Shown: positions 33,742 to 45,385 of the stretch, one piece after another
Layout: each line of letters begins with the position of its first letter
Position numbering within the stretch: the first letter of the stretch is position 1
Source: Tolypeutes matacus
Lineage: Eukaryota; Chordata; Mammalia; Cingulata; Chlamyphoridae
Reading direction: 5' to 3'
DNA length: 64,000 bases
NCBI GenBank assembly: GCA_026826555.1
Contig: JAKSZT010054565.1
Location: 3,031,071-3,095,070 of the forward strand
The notes under the pieces: generated by a model
The model's database searches: none
What the model was told of the DNA's origin: nothing
What the model saw: the letters and a program-made list of their open reading frames with translations, nothing else
Made by a program: the position numbers and the translations under genes

Positions 33742-33884
33742 CTGAAACAGAGTTAGAGCTACTTGGTGTACATGGATTGGTTTTGTTTATATATCTATTA
33801 TCACTGTGGAAATAGGATACTGAAATTACAACGTAACAGAAAAAAATCATAAAAATAATCTCAAATCTTGGCAAACAACAGCTG

Positions 33885-33990
33885 TGGTTGATAACTGTTG
33901 AAGCTGGGTGAGGGGAACATGGGTATTTTTTAAAATACTATTCTATTTTTGTGAATTATTAAAATTTTTTTCATAAAAAGTATTTTAAAA
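33885..33990 (+). repeat. Old L1 3' end (plus)
   Basis: 'ataactgttgaagctgggtg', 'acatgggtattttt' and 'ttttttcataaaaag' are typical of the last hundred bases of old mammalian L1s. It lies just upstream in transcription of the exon at 33651-33741. Confidence 0.6.
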
Positions 33991-34084
33991 TGGAGACAAT
34001 TAGTTCTATTTAAGTTGATGTTTCAGAGTTAGTTTTTCTTCTATTTTCACACAAATTAAAACTAAACTTTAAAAGTTAAAAAAA

Positions 34085-34487
34085 CAGGGATGTAGATGTG
34101 GCTCAAACGATTGGGCTCCCATCTACCAAATGGAGGTCCCAGGTTTGATTCCTGGGGCCTCCTGGTGAAGGTAAAAGCGGCCCCGCGTGGAGAGCTGGTG
34201 GCAGGCACAGAGAGCTGGTGGCCCGCACGGAGAGCTGACACAACAAGATGATGCAACAAAAAAGAGACAAAGAGGAAGGTGACAATGAGAGAGACAGCAA
34301 ACTAGGGAGCTGAGGTGACTCAGCGATTGAGTGCCTCTCTCCCACGTCGGAAGGTCCCAGGATTGGTTCCTGGTGCCTCCTAAAGAGAAGATGAGAAGAC
34401 AAGCAGACACAGAAGAACACACAGCAAGTGGACAGAGAGAGCAGACAGCGAGTGCAAGCAGCAAGTTGGGGGGGGGGCAAAAATTTT
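34085..34487 (+). mobile_element. DAS-type SINE dimer (plus)
   Basis: Two units: one from about 34087 with head 'gatgtggctcaaacgattgg' and 'tcctggggcctcctggtgaa'; a second from about 34301 with 'gctgaggtgactcagcgatt' and 'ttggttcctggtgcctccta'. A purine-rich body and a G run end it. The long antisense open frames here (113-125 codons) are by-products of the SINE sequence. Confidence 0.85.
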
Positions 34488-35241
34488 TTTTAAAGTCTTA
34501 AAAACAATAAAATAAAAAAACCACAAAACACCACCATTCCCACATAATATTAGTGAGAAAAAAACAAACAGGGAGTCTGAAAAACCTCCCAAACAAAAAG
34601 AACTTTAATTGCATTAGACACCTACCCCAAAGCTAATGATATATGAGATCAATACTTTTCTTTTTATTCTAAGAATAAAAAGCATTCTTAATAAAATGGA
34701 AAAGACCTTTTACATATGAATTTTATTTTGACAAGTACAACTTTAGTGGAAAGATGTTCATATAGGTAAATTAATACATGAATTAATAAACCACTTATAG
34801 CTATTCAAGCTCAGAAAAAAATTAAAATTTAAAGCAATACCTATTAATCAATTTAGTTGCAAGATGCTTTCATTAAATTTAAAATTGGTAGTAAATATGG
34901 AGACTTTCTAGAACAATCCTATTGCTATTCAGTTCTGTATGTCATTCACATTCAATAATATAAATGAACATAAAGTTATAATCTATGTCATTAGAGATTC
35001 TTTCACTTCAGTGTTTTAAAAAAAACAGGTCCTAGAATCTGCAACACATTGTCCTAAAATGTACTTCCATCAATGTTATATCATATTATAGTAGGTTCAT
35101 AAACCATAAACCCAATTTTATATTGGAGGAAGACAAACACAGAACAGCTTACTTTCTCACCAATGGACTTCTTTTAGTTCATCATTGTTTTCTACTGCCT
35201 TCAACTACTTTTTAAATAGTAATAAACATTTCATTGAAAGA
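34488..35241. other. Intron, nothing recognised
   Basis: About 0.75 kb of AT-rich DPY19L3 intron between two SINEs. No gene, RNA or named repeat is seen. Confidence 0.6.
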
Positions 35242-35250
35242 ACCACTCAG

Positions 35251-35353
35251 GGAAACAGATATGGCTCAAGCAGTTGAGCGCCTGCTTCCCACATGAGAGG
35301 TACCAGGTTAAATCCCTGGCCCCAGTACCTCAAACAAACAAACGAAAAAACAC
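35251..35353 (+). mobile_element. Short DAS-type SINE (plus)
   Basis: The head reads 'atatggctcaagcagttgag', 'cgcctgcttcccacatgaga' and 'ggtaccaggttaaatccctg', then an (AAAC)n-type tail. A 9-bp duplication accactcag flanks it at 35242-35250 and 35354-35362. This is the short subtype with little body between head and tail. Confidence 0.85.
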
Positions 35354-37104
35354 ACCACTCAGATGCTATTTAGCTTCAGATCTAGCAACTATTTAATGCA
35401 TTTCTTCACCCTTTAAATACCTAAAAAAAATGTACTATAAATCAATTCATGAATAAAGTAATGAAGAAATACTCTCTTAAATATCTAAGAATGAAAATAT
35501 CCAATTATTGACCCCCAAAAGAGAAACTATTACGTCTTACCGCCATTAACTGACTCTTTTAAGAAAAATGGGAAGGGTAGCAAAGCTTATATATTGAACT
35601 TCCTTTCACAGAAAGTATTTATCCTGGGGAAACCAAGCATGAAAAAAATGCCCTGAAAATTAACCTCATTAGCACACTTACTTTATAAAAAAGATAGATA
35701 ATGATATGGCTTTTTAAGCTTTTACAGTTGCTACTGATGGGTGGTGTATCTTTCATAGCAGTAAAAGCAACTCTTCTAGCTGTCATGTTAATCCACTCAT
35801 CTTTAATCTTTGAGAAAAACTGCTCTATTGCTTTTGATTAATATAAAACTTGTTTCTAGAATGTTCTCACCCCTCTTCAGTCAAGTTACCACAGAAGCTA
35901 TAAATTGAAGTTAAATGAGCAAATATTACTCTTGTCCATACAAATAAGAAAAAAAACCACATTAAGTTTAATTACATTCCTCTTCTTCTTGAGATGAACA
36001 CTCTAACTTCAAATCTACACCCCCAAATCAAACAGGGGAGCCAAGTCAGTTATCCACATGAATGAGCTTCATTTCAAATATGATGAAAGAATAAAAAATG
36101 ACTGACTTTAAAAAGATGGAGAAAAAGAAATCTCTCAAAGTACTAAAATTAGAAAGCTTTTGTAGCTCACCCCTCTTTTATACATCCAGAATGCATAAAG
36201 AACAGAGGGTGACCTAATTAGTAAAAATGCATTCAAACATGATTAATTGATAATCTTGGCACCAGCTGTATAGAACCAAATGCTATACTTTATTAGACAG
36301 ACACTTGAAAGTTTTACATCTGCTTCATGCTAAGACAACATCTGCTTTACTCATTCAAGCACTTTTCCAGTTTTCCAGCAATTTATACTTTGCCTGGTAG
36401 ATCATGCCAATGGAAATGTACACAATAGAAGTTACCCTCTAAAGAATGCAAAACTAACAAATATGCCATATTTTAATTTGCACAGGTTCCAGAGGGGAAG
36501 CAATATTTATTCAGAGAATGAAAACATCTTCTCTGAAGATAAAGACAGAAAGAAATGGGAAGACAAAATAATTGTAGTTTAAAGAACTGTACAGCTAAAA
36601 CCATTTAACAGTTTATATATTAATTTAACAGAAGTACTAAAGGGAAAAAGCATCAAGGAAAAAAATGACTGTTCACAATTAATGATTTGCATCTCCCCCA
36701 GGCAATAAGGCAAGTTGCTAGCAATGCCTAAAAGACAACATGCCCTTTTAAGCAATTAACATCAAATTTGGAAAGGAAATATATCAAATTAGTTTTAAAA
36801 AATCTCATGTAAATAACTTTAGTCTCTGAAAACTGTCCCCCAAATAATTAGGCTCATTATAAGACAGCTGTTCTTAAAGTTTTGTATAAGGAATCATGCC
36901 CTCAGTGAACATATTTACAGCAACATATATGGTTTATTGTTTGGTTAAAATCGTGTCCATCTGTTAGAATGGAATGATTCTTGCCCTAGATTTGATTAAA
37001 GCCTTGACGTGACAGCTGCCAAGCAGAGTGTTTTTGAGTAGGCTGAATTTCTGCTGAAGTGAAAGTACTTCCACTGGGCCCACAATGAAGCAATCATGAG
37101 TCGA
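35354..37104. other. Intron, 1.7 kb with nothing recognised
   Basis: The longest stretch of this intron free of recognisable repeats. It is AT-rich with no exon-like frame and no RNA gene. It may hold conserved non-coding sequence, but that cannot be judged from one genome. Confidence 0.55.
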
Positions 37105-37260
37105 TGTAACAATTTGGAGTGATGGAAATGTTTTGGAAGTAGACAGAGGGAGTGGTTGTCCAACATTGTGAATGTACTAAATGTCTTGGAATTGTTCACT
37201 TTAAAATGGTTAATTTTCACAAAGTAAATCTCACCTCAATAAATTATTTTTAAAAATTTC
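37105..37260 (+). mobile_element. L1 3' end (plus), truncated
   Basis: 'ggagtgatggaaatgttttg', 'aacattgtgaatgtactaaa', 'gttcactttaaaatggttaa' and 'ctcacctcaataaatta' form the 3' end of an L1-type element. Confidence 0.7.
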
Positions 37261-38118
37261 AGTTCCTCAGTTCCCTAGTACATTTGGCAAGTGGCTATCA
37301 TATTGGACAGCTCAACACAGATATGGAACTTTATCATCAAAAATTTACTGGCTAACACTGTGCTAGTGTTTTCCTATTAGGTAGGGTGTTGGCATACAGT
37401 CTGAGGTATATGCATGCTATATAAAAAAGATTCTTTTTATTTTTTAACAGCTTTTATAGCTTGAACTATAATTTACATGCCATACAATTCATCCATTTAA
37501 AGTGTATAATTCAATAATTTGGGTATGTTCAGAGAGTTGTGCATCCTCCACCACCATCAATTTTGGAGCATTTTCATTACCCTCAAAAGAAACCCTGCTC
37601 TCCAAATCCTCCAGTGCTCCTAGCCCTAGGCAACCACTAATCTACATTCTGTCCCTTTAGATTGGCCTATTTTGGATATTTCATATAAATGGAGTTATAC
37701 AATATACTTTTGTGACTGGCTTCCTTCACTAGCATATTTTCAAGGTTCATCCATGTGGTAGCATGTGTCAGTAATCCATTTCTTTGTACTGCCAAATAAC
37801 AGTCCTTTGAATAAATACAGGACATTTTATTCACCTACCCATTAGTTTATGAACATGTGAGTTAATTTCTCCACATCCTTGTCAAGACTTGTTATTATCT
37901 GTCTTTTTAAAATTATAGCCAGCCTATTGGAAGTGAAAGTGGTATCTCATTGTGGTTACATCTCTTCATGTATTTTTTTGGCCATCTGCACATCTTCTTT
38001 GGAGGACTGCCTATTCAGATCCTTTGCCCATTAAAAAAATTGTACTTATCTTTTTATTGAACTGTAATAGTTCTCTATATATCCTAGATCCAATTCCCTT
38101 ATTAGATATACGACTTGT

Positions 38119-38120
<2 letters not shown>

Positions 38121-38152
<32 letters not shown>
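38121..38152 (+). repeat. (CA)n microsatellite
   Basis: A pure CA dinucleotide run of 16 units inside L1 F, probably grown from a short CA-containing L1 sequence. Likely polymorphic. Confidence 0.95.
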
Positions 38153-38154
<2 letters not shown>

Positions 38155-39623
38155 TAGTGGGTTGTCTTTTCACTTTCTTAATGGTGCCCTTAAAGTACAA
38201 AAGTTCTTAATTTTGATGAAGACCAGTTTATTTTTTCTTTTGTTGCTTGTACTTTGGTACCATCTGCTAATTCCAAAGTCATGAAGACTTATCCTGTGTT
38301 TTCTTCTAAGATGTTTATAGTTTTGGTTCTTACATTTAGGTCTATGATACATTTTGAGTTAATTTTTATGTATGGTGTGAGGAGTCTTTTGCAATTGAAT
38401 ATCCAGGCCATCAGTTGAAAATACTATTCTTTTCAAATGATTTTTCCTTTTCAAAATCAAATGACCATACATAAAAGGGGCTATTTCTGGGTTCTCAATT
38501 CTATTTTATTGATCCATATGTCTACCCTTGTGCCAGTACCATACTAATTTGAGTACTGTAGCTTTGTAACAAGTTTGAAATCAGATGTAAGTTTTTTTTT
38601 TCCTTTTTCAAGATTGTGTTGGTTATTATGGGCCGCTGGAGTTTCTGTATGGATTTTAAAGTCAGCTTGCAAATTTCTGCAAAAATTGCAGCCGGGATTC
38701 TGATAGGGATAGGTGCTGAACCTACAGAACAATCTGGAGACTATTGACATCTTGACAATGGTAACTCTCCCAATTCATGAATATGGTATAAATTTTATCC
38801 TTGTTAACTTTGTTCCTTATTTTCTTTTTGTTGCTATGGAATTGTTTCCTTAATTTTTTGGTTTGCTTGTTGCTACTGATTTTGTATATTGATCTTGTAT
38901 CCTGCAACCTTGTTGAATCTGTTTATTAGTCCTAATAGCTTTTTAGTGGATTCCTTAGAAGTTTCTACTTACATGACCATTTCATCTGTGAAGAATTTTA
39001 CTTCTTCTTTTCCAATTTGATAGCTTTTGTTTCATTTTCTTGCCTAATTGCTCTGGCTAGAACCTCCAGTACAATGTTGAAGAGCAGCGGCAACAGTGGA
39101 CATACTTGTCTTGTTCTTGATCTTAGTGAGAAAAGGTTTCAGTCTTTTACAGTAAGTATGATGTTAACGGTGATATTTTCATAGATGCCCTTTTCAGATA
39201 GAAGTAGAGGTTCCCTTCTATCCTAGTTGAACATTTTTATAATGAAGTGACAATGAATTGTGTCAAAAGTTTTTTCTGTGTCTATTGAGATGATCATATG
39301 ACTTTTGCCCTTTATTCTATTGATTTGGTGGGCTTGCATTTTGAATTTTTAATACGGAATTTAATAAGGAATCATATTGAATTTATCAACCCCCTGCCCC
39401 CCATTTCTTGCATCTTTTGAAGTAGTAATATGTTGAACAAGTATATTAACAGATTTCTTTACAATAAACCATTGTTACATTCCTGGCATAAAAACAACTT
39501 GTCCACAGTGCATCATACTTTTAACATGATACTGGATTCTCTTTACTAGTATTAGGATTTTTGCTTCTATGTACTTAAGTGAGAGTAATTGGTTTCACAT
39601 TTTACTATTATCTGGATTTTATA

Positions 39624-40147
39624 CAGTCAGTTCATGTTATCTGCAGTAGTTATGTTGTATTTAGTCACCAAGAACACTGAATTAGTGAATACTGAATCAC
39701 TGCCTTTAGGGGAAATACAAGGTTAGGTTCCTTTTGAGCTTCTGGTCACAGTATCTCATCAGCTGATCAATAGGTAATCTTGTTTTATGTGTTTTTGTGT
39801 AAAGACACTTTGTATCTTTTGTTTCCTCCTTAAATCTGGAATTAAATTTAAGATTAAAATTTCTTCCTGAAATTCTCTAGGAAGTTCTTTGTTTCATCAG
39901 TCTTTTAGAGGCTGCCCCCATTTAACCCCATTTAGAAAGAGAATCCTTGCCTTCACAACATTTTAGAACATTTAACCACTGTTCATAGTGTGAGAGTTGA
40001 AACAAGGAGGCAGAATTTTGCCTTGTCTGACCTTTGGTTGAGATTGTGCCTGTCCAGTGACTCAAATTTTTCACAGCTCTGCACATGTCTGTAAATGACT
40101 AGGAAAGCACTGTAAACAAAGAATCTGTGGATAATGAGGATGGACTG
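39624..40147. mobile_element. Tigger/pogo-like DNA transposon (non-autonomous)
   Basis: About 524 bp with inverted ends: left CAGTCAGTTCATGTTATCTG, and right end reading in reverse CAGTCCATCCTCATTATCCA. It is flanked by TA on both sides (39622-39623, 40148-40149), the target duplication of Tc1/mariner-pogo elements. It interrupts L1 F. No transposase frame is present. Confidence 0.65.
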
Positions 40148-40218
40148 TAATTATACTGTATTCTGATAATCAGTTTTGGTGTCAGTGGTATGTTTACTTT
40201 ATTAAAATAATTTGTAAG

Positions 40219-40669
40219 GGGAAGCAGATGTGGCTCAAGTGATTGCGCTCCTGCCTACCACACGGGAGGTTCCTGGTTCGGTTCCTGGTGCCTCCTAAAG
40301 AAGACAGAGCTGGTGCGACAGGCAGGCACGGCAAGGTGATGCAACAAGACACAAGAAGAGAAACAACAAAGCAGGTAATGGAGGTTCCTGGGGCCTCCTA
40401 AAGAGGACAAGCAAGACAGTGAGCTGACGCGACAGGCAAGCGCGGCAAGCTGACACAAGAAGAGACACATGTTTTCTTCTAGAAAAACAATGAGAGACAC
40501 AATAAAGCAAGAACAGAGGTGGCCCAAGCGATTAAGTGCCTCCCTCCCATATCAAAGGTCCCAGGTTCCTAGTGCCTCCTAAAGAAACAAGGAAGATAAA
40601 CAGACACAGCAAGTGCAAACAATGAGGGGTGGGGAGGAAATAAAGTAAATCTATTTATTTATTATTAAA
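40219..40669 (+). mobile_element. DAS-type SINE multimer (plus)
   Basis: The first unit has an A-box-like 'gtggctcaagtgattgcg' and a B-box-like GGTTCGGTTCC. A second partial unit follows from about 40378 ('ggaggttcctggggcctcct') and a third head near 40515 ('gtggcccaagcgattaag'), then a body and a T/A-rich tail. A 15-bp duplication aaaataatttgtaag flanks the whole (40204-40218 and 40670-40684), so it moved as one piece. Confidence 0.88.
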
Positions 40670-40972
40670 AAAATAATTTGTAAGTTTTCTTCCTCTGCTT
40701 TGTTCTAAAATTGTTCAATAGTATCAGAAAAGTTTGTTTCTTAAAGGTTTGGTTAAATTCTTCCATAAAATATTCTAGTATACTTTTGGGGATGGGTAGG
40801 GTAAGATGGGGAACTCATTAAAGTTTTCCAAATCACATGTATGGAAATTGTTTTAGGGGGGCAGTTATGATAATATATATTTTCCTAGAAAAGCATTCAT
40901 TTTGCCCAAATAAATTGCATAGAATCAAACAAAACAGTCTCTTGTGACCCTTTCCTATTTCATGGTGTCTCT

Positions 40973-41157
40973 TTTTTTTTTTTTTTAAAGATTTTATTTA
41001 TTTATTCATTTATCCCCCCCTTGCTGCTTGTGCTCGCTGGGTCAGCTAACCACGCCACGCGGGCGGGCTTGCCTTCACCAGGAGGCCCCGGGAACCGAAC
41101 CCGGGGCCTCCCATATGGTAAACGGGAGCCCTACTGATTGAGCCACAGCCGCTTCCC
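40973..41157 (-). mobile_element. DAS-type SINE (minus), well preserved
   Basis: Tail first: a T-run, 'gattttatttatttattcat', the body 'gctgcttgtgctcgctgggt', 'cagctaaccacgccacgcgg', then 'ggccccgggaaccgaacccg' and the head end 'gattgagccacagccgcttc'. A 13-bp duplication tcatggtgtctct flanks it (40960-40972, 41158-41170). It is very close to the copies at 47936 and 54215, so it is a young subtype. Confidence 0.92.
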
Positions 41158-41590
41158 TCATGGTGTCTCTATGTTACCATATTTCATGGTCTCTGTAGTT
41201 GTTTCTCTGTTACCATTTCTTATTTTGGGTATTTGTACTTCCTATCCTAGCTTGTCTTTTTTTGTGTGTAAGTTAAAGATTTATCTATTTTAGTTTTTAT
41301 TCCTCAAATAACCATTGATTCATAGATGTTTTTGCTACTTTCTAGTTAACTTTTTGCTTTTACCTTTATTACTTTTTTTTCTATTACTAGATTTTACTTT
41401 CCAATCTCATGAGTTGAATAATTCATTTATATTTACTCCTTATTTCATATTAAAGATACATATTTTCTACTGAGTGTCACTTTAGCTGTATTCCATAATC
41501 TGAACTATAGTAGTTTCATTATTTACTAAGTACTCTACAAATTCAGTTTTAATTTCCTCTGTAACTTGAGTTACTTAAGAAACACCTTTT

Positions 41591-41873
41591 ATATGGTATG
41601 TGAATATATCTCAATAAAACTATTTTAAAATAAATAAATAAATGTGCAAGAATAGCCAGAAATAGCAGCAGGGGAAACACAGAGAGATTGAGCGGTGTTG
41701 AATATTTTGTCTGTTTTTTATTTTATTATTGAAATAAGGAAAATGCCTTAATAATGATTAAAGTGGTCAATGCACAACTATGTGATTATACTGAATACCA
41801 CTGATTATACACTTAGGATGGACTGTATGCTTTATTAATATGTAACAATAAAATTGATTTTTTTAAAAAGAGA
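41591..41873 (+). mobile_element. Small composite retroposon: L1 3' end plus a 3' module
   Basis: A 14-bp duplication with one mismatch (aagaaacacctttt 41577-41590; aagaaatacctttt 41874-41887) flanks an insertion. It begins with an L1-like 3' end ('gaatatatctcaataaaact' and an A-rich run to about 41633) and continues with about 235 bp ending in AATAAA and A. The second part matches 62975-63220 (for example 'ggaaacacagagagattgag' versus 'ggaaacagagagatggagag'). Confidence 0.75.
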
Positions 41874-42829
41874 AAGAAATACCTTTTAATTTCCAGGGAG
41901 TAAGTTAATGTTTACTTAAATAAATTAGTAGGAGTCACGTATGACCATGATCCCCAAAGTCAGAAACAAACCCAAACTGTCCACAATCACAATCACATTT
42001 TGCATGTACATTTTCTATATTTTTGGGTTTGAGATTTTCTTTACAGGTTAAAATATCAATATTTTTGTGAATGTTCTATGGACATTTGAGAAGGTATACT
42101 CTGTCCTGATATTTACAGACAGATTTATTATATTCATTATTGAGCCTGGCTGTTCTATATCCTTACTTCTGTCCACTTCCTTTTTCACTAAGTGAGAAAG
42201 AATTACAACTCCTCAATACTAATGCATTTCTATAGTTTTTCTTTAATTTCCTGTGGTTTTTCCTCTATGAATATTGATAAGATAGTTGATGCACAGTCAT
42301 AACTGTGAAAAGCACCTATGTCAATGAAACAATGCCCTTCTTTTGCCTCATTTAGCACATCCTCTTTGAACATTTTCTTTTCCCTTTTTGCACTTATTTA
42401 GTAAATTCTTCTGTATACCTTTGGTCTCAATCCTAAATTACTTTATTCTGGGGATATCTAATACATATAGCATGTGGTTTGGTTTTGCTTTGTGACCCAG
42501 AAATTTTATTTTAATAGTTTTTAATAACCATTTATATTTAAAGTAAATATTTAGACATATTTACATTAATGCATTTTATGTCATACTTTCTATTGCTTTA
42601 TATTTTAATTTCTAAGTAACATTTCATATGTGGATGGTACATTTGTTACGACTGTTGTACAAATATTGAAACACAGTTTATTTGCTTTTTAAAACAAATC
42701 TTCCACTGTATGATACTTTTTTTTTTTTTAAACCTGTGTATGTCTTCTAATTTAGAGGCTTATGTTCTAAAGCTTGCCTTTATAACTTCATAGGATAACT
42801 TCTTTATTTCTATGGATAGTGCTTTAGTT

Positions 42830-43254
42830 TCCTAGGCTGCTCCAAGCAAATATTGTGAAATGGCTTGGCTTAAACAATGCGACTTTATTAGCTTACAGTT
42901 TTGATGCCATGGAAGTGTTCAAATTAAGGCATCATCAAGGTGATGCTTTTTTCCTGAAGACTGGCTGCTGGCAATCTTTGGCTCCTCTATCACATGCCAA
43001 GGTATATGGCATCATCTGCCGGTTTCATCCTTAACTTCTGAGTTTCGGTGATTTCAGCTTCTTGCTTCCATGGCTTTGTCTGAATTTTATTTTCTTATAA
43101 AGGACTCCAGAAAAGGATTAAGACCCATTCTGATTGAGGTGGGTCACACCCTAACTGAAGTAACCTCATCCAAAGGTCCTATTTACAATCCACAGGAATG
43201 GATTAAATTTAAGAACATGTTTTTTTGGGATACATACAGCTTCAAACCACAACA
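42830..43254 (-). mobile_element. Solo LTR (minus)
   Basis: 425 bp from TGCTTTAGTTTCC to CTTCAAACCACAACA; the reverse reading is TGTTGTGGTTTGAAG...GGAAACTAAAGCA, so TG...CA ends hold. The 5-bp duplications gatag (42825-42829) and aatag (43255-43259) have one mismatch. The internal sequence 'ggtcctatttacaatccaca' and 'ggaatggattaaatttaaga' is shared, reversed, with the LTR fragment at 56973. Confidence 0.75.
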
Positions 43255-43378
43255 AATAGTATCTACTGACTTCCTATTATGAGTAACGATACTCTTGTGA
43301 AGTTTATACTTCTCCCCTATGTAACTTTATTTGATATTATTTTTCTTAGGGTTTTCTTCTATATACTCAGTTGCTTTC

Positions 43379-45385
43379 TTTTAAAAAGAAACTTTTTAAA
43401 TTGAAAAATTGTGGGTTTACAGAATAATCATGCATAAAATACATGATTCCCTTATACCACCTTATTATTAACATCTTGCATTGGTGTGGTACATCTGTTA
43501 CAACTGGTGAAAGCACAGTTTTATAACCATACTATTAACTATGGACCATGGTTTAATGTAGGGGTCACTGTGTTGTGCAGTTTCATGGAATTTTTTTAAA
43601 AAAATGTATTCTCTTATCATATAAACACCTAACATTTCATCTTTTAACCATTCAGATATATATTTCAGTGCTGTTAATTATGTTCACAATGTTGTACTAC
43701 CATCACCACCATCCATTACCAAATCCATTTCCACCATTTCCATCATTCCAAATAGGAACTGTACATTTCAAGCCTTAACTCCCTATTCCCTATCCCCACC
43801 CTGTCCGCTGGTAACTTTTATTCTAGGTTCTGACTCTATGAATTTGCTTATTCTAATTATTTCATGTCAATAAGATCATTCAATATTTGTCCTTTTATGT
43901 CTAGCTTATTTTACCCAACATGATGCCTTCAAGGTTCATCCACATTGTCACATGTACCAGAACTTCATTCCTTTCTATGGCTGAATAATATGCCACTGTA
44001 TATACATGCCACATTTTGTTTATCCATCCATTGGCTGATGGTCACTTGTGTTACTTCCATCTTTAGGCAATTGTGAATAATGCCATTATGAGTATCAGTT
44101 TGCAAATATCTGTTCAAGTCCCTTCTTTCAATTCTTTTGGGTATATACCTAGTAATGGGATTGCCAGGTCATACAGTAATTCTATACTTAACTTTCTGAT
44201 GAACCACCAAATTGTCTTTCACAGCGGCTGCACCATTTTACCCTGCCCCCAGCAAAGAATGAGTGTTCCTCATTCAAAAAAATGAGTGTCAGTTCTCCAT
44301 ATCCTCTCCAACACTTATTTTCTATTTTTTAAACAGTAGTCATTACAGTGGATAAGAAAAGGTGTCTCGTCTCATTGTGGATTTGATTTTCATTTCCCTG
44401 ATGGCTAAAGATGTTAAGCATCTTTTCTTGTGCTTTTTGGCCATTTGTTTATCTTCTTTGGAGACATGTCTATTCAAATCTTTTGCCCATTTTTAAATTG
44501 GGTTGTTTGTCCTTCTGTCAACTTGAAGGGTTTTATATATTCTGGATATTAAACCTTTATGTTTATGTGGTTTCCAAATATTCTTCCATTCTGTAGGTTG
44601 TCATTTTCCTTTCATGATAAAGTCCTTTGAGGCACAAAAGTTTTTAATTTTGATGAGGTCTGTCTTAGTTTGCTAAAGGCTGCCAATGCAAAAATACCAG
44701 AAATGGATTGGCTTTTATGATGGGAATTTATGAGGATAAAGTCTTACAGTTCCGAGGCTGTGAAAACATTCAAATCAAGGCATCATCAGAGATACTGTCT
44801 CACCAAAAGTTGGCTGCTGGCAGATCCTGGACTCCTGCTACATGGCAAGCCAAAATGGCGGCCAGACCCTGCCTTCTCCTCTAGGCTCACTTTTTCCCCT
44901 GGCTCTGCTGTAGATCAGGCATATGGCTCATCCTTCCCTGGGCCTAGACTCTTTAGCTTTGGGCTGCTCTGCTGATTCCAGCCTCTGGCCTCTCTCTTTC
45001 TCTCGGGGTTTCTCTGTAGGCTCACTTTTTCCCCAAGCTCAAATGTGGGTGATCCAGGAGTCCCCTCTCACATGGCAGCTCTCTTTTTCTGTGTGTGTGT
45101 TTCTCCCATTTATAAGGGCTCCAGCAAGAAGGCCGAGTTGCAACCTGGGTCATGCCTCACTGAAGTACTCCAATCAAAGGCCCCCAACTGAATTCAATCC
45201 AATCCAAGGGGCCCACACTCATAGAAATAGATTAGCTCCAAGAACATGACCTTTTCTGGGCTTCACAAAAGCTTCAAACTGTCAAATGGTCTCATTTATC
45301 TATTTTTTCTTTTGTTGCTTGTGCTTTGGGTGTAAAGTCTAAGAAACCATTGACGCCTTCTGCCATTTTGCTATTTAGTCTTTGT
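43379..45385 (-). mobile_element. L1 'G' (minus): 3' UTR and ORF2 end, split by a solo LTR
   Basis: Begins with a T-rich 3' end and a 3' UTR ('attgtgggtttacagaataa', 'ccatggtttaatgtaggggt', 'accatcaccaccatccatta'), then the ORF2 C-terminal region ('ctatggctgaataatatgcc', 'ttgggtatatacctagtaat'). It is interrupted by the LTR at 44661-45286 and resumes with 'tcatttatctattttttctt'. It probably inserted into the F/HAL1-like sequence, which resumes near 45386. Confidence 0.75.
44661..45286 (-). mobile_element. Solo LTR in L1 G (minus)
   Basis: 626 bp, TGTCTTAGTTTGC...AAACTGTCAAA, flanked by aggtc (44656-44660) and tggtc (45287-45291), one mismatch. It is the same family as 30576-31060 and 6991-7626 ('gcaaaaataccagaaatgga' at the start, reversed). 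The open frames of about 80-108 codons inside it have no recognisable product. Confidence 0.82.

Larger units (their letters stand above)
37436..42829 (-). mobile_element. L1 'F' (minus): 3' UTR and ORF2, with four later insertions
   Basis: Old L1 read from its 3' end. It covers the 3' UTR/ORF2 end (37436-38500), RT region (38500-39620, for example 'gctttagtttcgttt'-like and 'gaatttatcaa' blocks) and further ORF2 N-terminal sequence (40685-40960, 41171-42600). It is broken by a Tigger-like element (39624-40147), a SINE (40219-40669), a second SINE (40973-41157) and a composite retroposon (41591-41873). It then reaches an LTR at 42830. A (CA)n sits at 38121-38152. There are no usable frames. 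Confidence 0.75.

Noticed and set aside
34103..34480. Overlapping Cys/Ser/Leu-rich minus-strand frames of 113-125 codons
   Set aside because: Created by the antisense of a DAS-type SINE dimer; similar frames occur over the SINE at 40219-40669.
38121..38152. CA repeat as a regulatory element or CRISPR-like array
   Set aside because: A simple dinucleotide microsatellite inside an old L1; there are no spaced repeats or spacers anywhere in the window.
40219..40320. tRNA gene, because of A-box and B-box-like sequence
   Set aside because: The sequence continues into the SINE body and tail and is repeated many times in the window with the same flanks and target duplications; no complete cloverleaf anticodon arm was seen.
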